A stretch of DNA of 64,000 bases from UBA6168 sp964508135 (GTDB lineage: Bacteria; Bacteroidota; Bacteroidia; Chitinophagales; Saprospiraceae). The stretch covers positions 1 through 64,000 of the forward strand of contig CAZDSU010000021.1 in assembly GCA_964508135.1 (NCBI GenBank), given 5' to 3'. The translations under genes and the position numbers were made by a program. Under the pieces are notes generated by a model. That model saw only the letters and a program-made list of their open reading frames with translations. It was not told the origin of the DNA and did no database searches. This document shows positions 63,601 to 64,000 of the stretch, piece by piece; position 1 is the stretch's first letter; each line of letters begins with the position of its first letter.

Positions 63601-64000
63601 ATTCCCTCTGCTTCAAGGTCGGTGTCGGTGACGAGGTGGCTGACATCCTTGCCTTCCACGAGGTTTTGCCAAAACTCCTCTATGCTGTTGGCACCAGGGA
63701 GGCGGCAGGACATGCCGATTATTGCGATTTCGGATTTCGGATTTCGGATTTCGGATTTGGTGGCTCCTGGACTTGCCGATTTTTCGCTAAAAGCCTCATA
63801 GCCAAGTGATTGCGCCGTCGCCCAAGTTCCATCGGAAAGAAAATTGTCTTCTAACACGCCCTTCCAATCTTCTGCTTTTCCAGCGTCTATTTTTTTCTTT
63901 TGGTCAAAATGGGTGTCGCCCATCGAGCGGCTGTTTTGGTAGATGCCGTCGGTCATTTTCTTGTCCAAATCCTGATAGGGATCGAGCAGGCCCTCGTGGA
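54699..64000 (-). CDS. Hybrid PKS-aminotransferase-NRPS megasynthase with thioesterase (partial)
   Basis: At least 3089 residues; the frame stays open to the window end (first in-frame ATG at 63956, a TTG at 63968), so it may start upstream. Numbering runs from the TTG. Domains: KS about 80-510 (Cys254 in ACSTGG), AT about 605-930 (GHSMGE, Ser700), ACP (LGFDSLF, Ser1053), class III aminotransferase about 1240-1690 (AYGKSISGG, PLP Lys1512), condensation about 1725-2160 (HHIICDG, 1855-1861), adenylation about 2240-2710 (YTSGSTGTPKG at 2364; GYGPTETT), PCP (LGGHSLA, Ser2754), thioesterase (GYSLGG, Ser2896). No ketoreductase is seen. It should extend an acyl chain, aminate the beta-keto group, add one amino acid and release it. 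By eye the adenylation pocket reads D-M-P-Q-A-A-G-I-Y, no known code. Hairpins and short tandem repeats interrupt it in frame. Confidence 0.92.
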   Translation of the reverse strand, partial: HEGLLDPYQDLDKKMTDGIYQNSRSMGDTHFDQKKKIDAGKAEDWKGVLEDNFLSDGTWATAQSLGYEAFSEKSASPGATKSEIRNPKSEIAIIGMSCRLPGANSIEEFWQNLVEGKDVSHLVTDTDLEAEGISQFLNFPISDKHVRRTYALENPYTFDAAFFGYQPREAEMMDPQHRIFLETAYEALESAGYDSIRFKGNIGVFGGVARNTYALNNLLTNKELLEKSGGWYQEMLASDTTFSISRVAYKLNLRGPAVNVQTACSTGGVAVHLACQSLLAGDSDMVIVGGGRVQAPVLGGYEHIEGGPMSADGYCRAFDANANGMVQGHGMAMLVLKKLDKAIEDGDHVWAVIKSSAINNDGSDKTGITAPSSKGQAAVIKKALENAGLTGDQISYVETHGTGTFIGDPIEIQGLTQAFGNWEIEKLGNWGRCKIGSVKTNIGHLDAGACIVGIIKTALALYHEQLPATLHFEKNNPQIDFENSPFEVNATLRPWKRGEQKRYAGVSSFGLGGTNAHIILEEAPLAVGSWQLTVGSPQLLTLSAKTEESLEQLSTRLSDFLQKNKQDSLADAAFTLAVGRQHFAKRRALLFAEGKEKPELITAQSEIRNPKSEIVMMFPGGGAQYVDMARDLYESNKFFRKQVDACFAILEKQHDQNIRETVFPQSVIRNPQSAIENPSAGLASLFAIEYSLAKLWQHWGIQPAELIGHSMGEYTAACIAGVMSLEAALGLVTVRGKLFETLNGDGCMLSVATTEEKLKPFLNADLTISVINKVDSLVVSGTSTAVDHLQAKLTEAGVECSKIHIKVPAHSPLIDPILPQFRKYLESVELHEPKIPIVSNVTGTWLTNEEATSVDYWLRHLRQTVRFADGLKTLTDNELSANSQFTIHNSPLKKNRIFLEVGPGQALSTFARALPTLPNEARTILASVRHPKEVRNDVEFILKTLGKLWVSGMDVNWENYFSGEKCRRVPLPAYPFERKKYFIAPKKVENQVAVIAPDLTGFQNLSGLIPEPTQSIEQTMSQSNTSRIPNLIAEIKASLHELSGMEPDQMDEQASFLELGFDSLFLSQAVIRFNQKFKLELSFRQLFEDAPTIESLAEYVEGAMPEGMFAPAPAVAVEINPVRVQNSNRVDFDGNASTSVMQPLSENSTAVQQIINQQLQLMQQQLALLGSTAFTPSGPAPFTALPVQVGGGYLKVAGQDSVNAVLPVRQASQEIEIQRNTKGVTAKLNSYKKIGAGDDLSEKQRRGLDEFMAKYVAMTPKSKELAQRHRQFYADPRSVTGFSKLCKEICYQIAHERSKGAHIWDVDGNEYVDYVMSYGVALFGHMPDFVEKATVAAIQRGNSIDLLPPEATEIARMICEMTGFDRATLANTGTEAVLGAVRAARTITGRDKIAVFDTDYHGMIDEFMVRGVHFKDETKSLPSSPGVPKYNVQNVVVLDYDDPNVLRKLERSIGELAAVVIEPVQAQNPHWQHGELIKAIRKITEQNGVALIFDEIINGFRLEQRGAQAWYGVDADICAYGKSISGGFPLAAVAGKSKYMSAFDGGYWGYGDDSSPDGVIAYFASTFIKNPISVAAAHAALSEIQRLGPALQQDLNEKTARFAERISEIFLRTKAPLMIQSASSFFMIKNADSSPMTRLFNYFLRARGINIRERPCFISTAHTEADFEKTYRGFELAIHDMFEAGLMEAWEGEDMNVIVPSPLTPKGEPNTGRQEELAQVIENQQYETSVGSPLGVRGVPTTEGQQEIFLSDQFSPDASKAYNIATEIRLEGDFDETKMRSALQALMDRHEALRTVFSPDGMTMIVLPTLEVEVPFVDLSADPEKISRLHNQEAEHLFDLQNGQLVRFKIVRLEEKVHLVFINVHHIICDGWSLGILTRALGELYGADLTGFKNLSGLGSPKQLSQFATEQANLQGLEVFKKNEKYWLEQFQGSIPVLELPTDFPRPPVKTFNGAVEKISFDAEFTTQLRKAAAKQGSTFYVFMLAAYQAFLSRITGHDDLVMGVAAAGHNLPGNANLVGHAISMLPVRTRIEPNANFKDYIKSVRKQVLDAFDHQQYTFGALVKKLKIGRNASRNTLVSVAFNLDSPLDDLKFGNLKATTRAIPRHYETFDSFINLKPLGNSVDFEWNFNTDLFRRESIRLRLAEFEVFLKSIVENSISNFQFPISGLPLLPDFEQKQLEKFGRGEVFDDFPLHLTLHELFEKQVELTPEKVAVIASSDGMTQSHAVTKLTYRQLNDRANALAAHLLEKGLQPGAFVGLCMERSLDMMVSIYAILKAGGAYVPIDPRNPKERIRLTLEDAGCGIVLTQKSVEELLPEFAGEMVVVDAGIGKPEGISKPGISPDTVVDHRSGFPIPSYRSGLEIPRLGNAYVIYTSGSTGTPKGVAISHANAINTLFAINKQLKMSELDTVFSVSSMAFDMSIPDYFLTLMTGATLILAGEETKKDGFALRESVEKHRPTVMQATPTTWKILLMSGWQGDPNLRAIAGGEGFAKELAADMMHRCAKVWNGYGPTETTIYATWQLITEKHLATCPGEFAAIGSPIANVTMMILDKNGEQVPVGVPGELFIGGNGVASNGYLNRPELTVERFPQSAIYKTGDIVRYLPTGEIEFLGRMDDQVKIRGYRVELGEIEETMKQFPGVQQSVVNVFSDSSGSQQLVGYVVENGQPLGEGWEASLKDFLRSKMPGYMVPSAFVKMEAFPQNTSLKVDRKALPKPDLSTLSVGKFEAPKTPGEKLLADVWSELLGVEKVSINDDFFELGGHSLAAVQMMTKIKAETGVKLPLTTLFQHSTLGKLAVQLNGFTHKKYGSSKGETVENQEFTSLVPIREGGSKPALYLVHGGGLHVLFYQNMVKYMDADQPIYALQARGLNGDVEPLDRIEDMAAHYISEILRSNPDGEYCLAGYSLGGIIAWEMAKQLKAMGKEVLMLSLFDAVAKNEWASNGTSGGINKKLKKIGYNLSLLMKDPAKTFEYKTHVLKMQFEHKKGKLKTAFRNNQTNQIEEGYMPYGSKVYEKSLEAYEKYVLQPLDIQVDLFKAKEQMFYLNDPVNYGWDKLALGGVVTHDIEGNHLTLFDEPHGRQIAEVMKRRMEAVSNVESMF
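56905..57014. repeat. Double inverted repeat inside the adenylation domain
   Basis: Pair one: GGGATTTCTAAGCCCG (56905-56920) with CGGGTTTAGAAATCCC (56981-56996). Pair two: GGGATTGGAAAGCC (56932-56945) with GGCTTTCCAATCCC (57001-57014). Encodes a Gly/Pro/Ser-rich loop (about residues 2318-2355) just before the YTSGSTG motif. Confidence 0.7.
57313..57343. repeat. Hairpin at the start of the adenylation domain
   Basis: Arms of 14 nt around TTG (GTGACGGCGTGACT / AGTCATGCCGTCAC), in frame, about residues 2209-2219. The related hairpin at 12779-12809 is intergenic. Confidence 0.75.
57498..57525. repeat. Tandem heptamer array, C-A linker
   Basis: Four perfect units of GGAAATT, in frame, near residues 2148-2157 between the condensation and adenylation domains. 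Confidence 0.85.
58306..58338. repeat. Hairpin inside the condensation domain
   Basis: Perfect 15 nt arms AGACCTGACAGGTTT around TTG. It encodes about residues 1877-1888 (DLTGFKNLSGL) shortly after the HHIICDG motif. The arms are identical to those at 60976-61008. Confidence 0.85.
58785..58896. repeat. Inverted repeat in the aminotransferase-condensation linker
   Basis: Perfect 24 nt arms (58785-58808 and 58873-58896) with a 64 nt centre; in frame, about residues 1690-1728. The arms equal the core of the intergenic element at 23600-23754. Confidence 0.88.
60594..60656. repeat. Perfect 30 nt-arm hairpin in the ACP-aminotransferase linker
   Basis: Both arms are 30 nt and complementary without mismatch around TTG (60624-60626). 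In frame; encodes about residues 1104-1125 (VEINPVRVQNSNRVDFDG). Confidence 0.92.
60976..61008. repeat. Hairpin in the AT-ACP linker
   Basis: Perfect 15 nt arms AGACCTGACAGGTTT around a 3 nt loop; encodes DLTGFQNLSGL (about residues 987-998). Arms are identical to the copy at 58306-58338. Confidence 0.88.
61328..61355. repeat. Tandem heptamer array in the AT domain
   Basis: Four units of GTGAATT, in frame near residues 871-880. Confidence 0.85.
61975..62009. repeat. Tandem heptamer array near the AT domain
   Basis: Three perfect ATTGCGG units followed by ATTACGG and ATTGGGG, about residues 653-665 in the AT domain. Confidence 0.85.
62158..62185. repeat. Tandem heptamer array before the AT core
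   Basis: Four perfect ATTTCGG units, about residues 594-604, immediately before VMMFPGGGAQY. The same unit occurs at 63727-63754. Confidence 0.88.
62391..62424. repeat. Tandem heptamer array after the KS domain
   Basis: About five units of AACTGCC with one variant (AACTGTC), about residues 515-526 in the KS-AT linker. Confidence 0.8.
62711..62741. repeat. Tandem octamer array inside the KS domain
   Basis: Four units of AATTTCCC (second unit AATTTCTC), about residues 409-420, right before KIGSVKTNIGHLDA, replacing a surface loop. Confidence 0.8.
63574..63605. repeat. Tandem octamer array in the KS N-terminal part
   Basis: Four octamers: GAAATTGG, GAAATTGA twice and GAAATTCC, about residues 121-132. 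Confidence 0.8.
63727..63754. repeat. Tandem heptamer array before the KS domain
   Basis: Four perfect ATTTCGG units, about residues 71-81, just before the first conserved KS motif AIIGMSCR. Same unit as 62158-62185. Confidence 0.88.

Noticed and set aside
57498..63754. Considered a CRISPR array for the short repeats
   Set aside because: Units of 7-8 nt without spacers, inside a coding frame; no cas genes in the window.

Overview
The window comes from a member of the Bacteroidota, most likely a Saprospiraceae-like organism. The evidence is a SusC/SusD pair, a PorP/SprF type IX secretion protein, four secreted proteins with type IX C-terminal sorting domains, promoters of the TAnnTTTG type, few Shine-Dalgarno sequences, and many short palindromic and 7-8 nt tandem repeats. 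Genus and species cannot be fixed from the sequence alone.

Layout. (1) 1-7694, plus strand: [NiFe]-hydrogenase maturation genes hypF (cut by the window start), hypC, hypD and hypE, with a maeB-type malic enzyme gene between hypD and hypE. The spacers, and hypF itself, carry several hairpin elements with terminal inverted repeats. (2) 7719-29512: a polysaccharide-utilisation locus, mostly on the minus strand: lipoprotein hydrolase-like protein, Uma2 protein, MFS transporter, GH130 phosphorylase, large LamG/FN3 surface protein, second hydrolase-like/LamG protein, SusD and SusC, with a divergent AraC-type regulator. A plus-strand defence cassette (an AT-rich gene and an AbiEi/AbiEii pair) sits in the middle. 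(3) 29603-37063: tRNA-Pro, tRNA-Ser, dnaA, a small membrane protein, an IscA/HesB protein and a helicase-like NTPase with a degenerate Walker A motif. (4) 37302-54000: housekeeping and envelope genes: glutathione peroxidase, lipoamide dehydrogenase, PorP/SprF, an NlpC/P60-like protein lacking the catalytic Cys, a GH109-like oxidoreductase, a PQQ-type sugar dehydrogenase with a sorting domain, an rRNA methyltransferase, a TonB-dependent receptor and a gingipain-like surface protein. (5) 53855-64000, minus strand: a 4'-phosphopantetheinyl transferase and a giant PKS-aminotransferase-NRPS-thioesterase gene that runs off the window end.

The two most interesting points are linked. The megasynthase has the order KS-AT-ACP-aminotransferase-C-A-PCP-TE, which predicts a released beta-amino-acyl peptide or lactam, as in mycosubtilin-type assembly lines. 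The same gene is studded with in-frame perfect or near-perfect hairpins and with 7-8 nt tandem repeats, nearly all in interdomain linkers or surface loops. Some of these repeats recur in intergenic DNA of the window, and hypF carries a comparable in-frame element. This looks like a repeat system that colonises genes as well as spacers, comparable in principle to Rickettsia palindromic elements.
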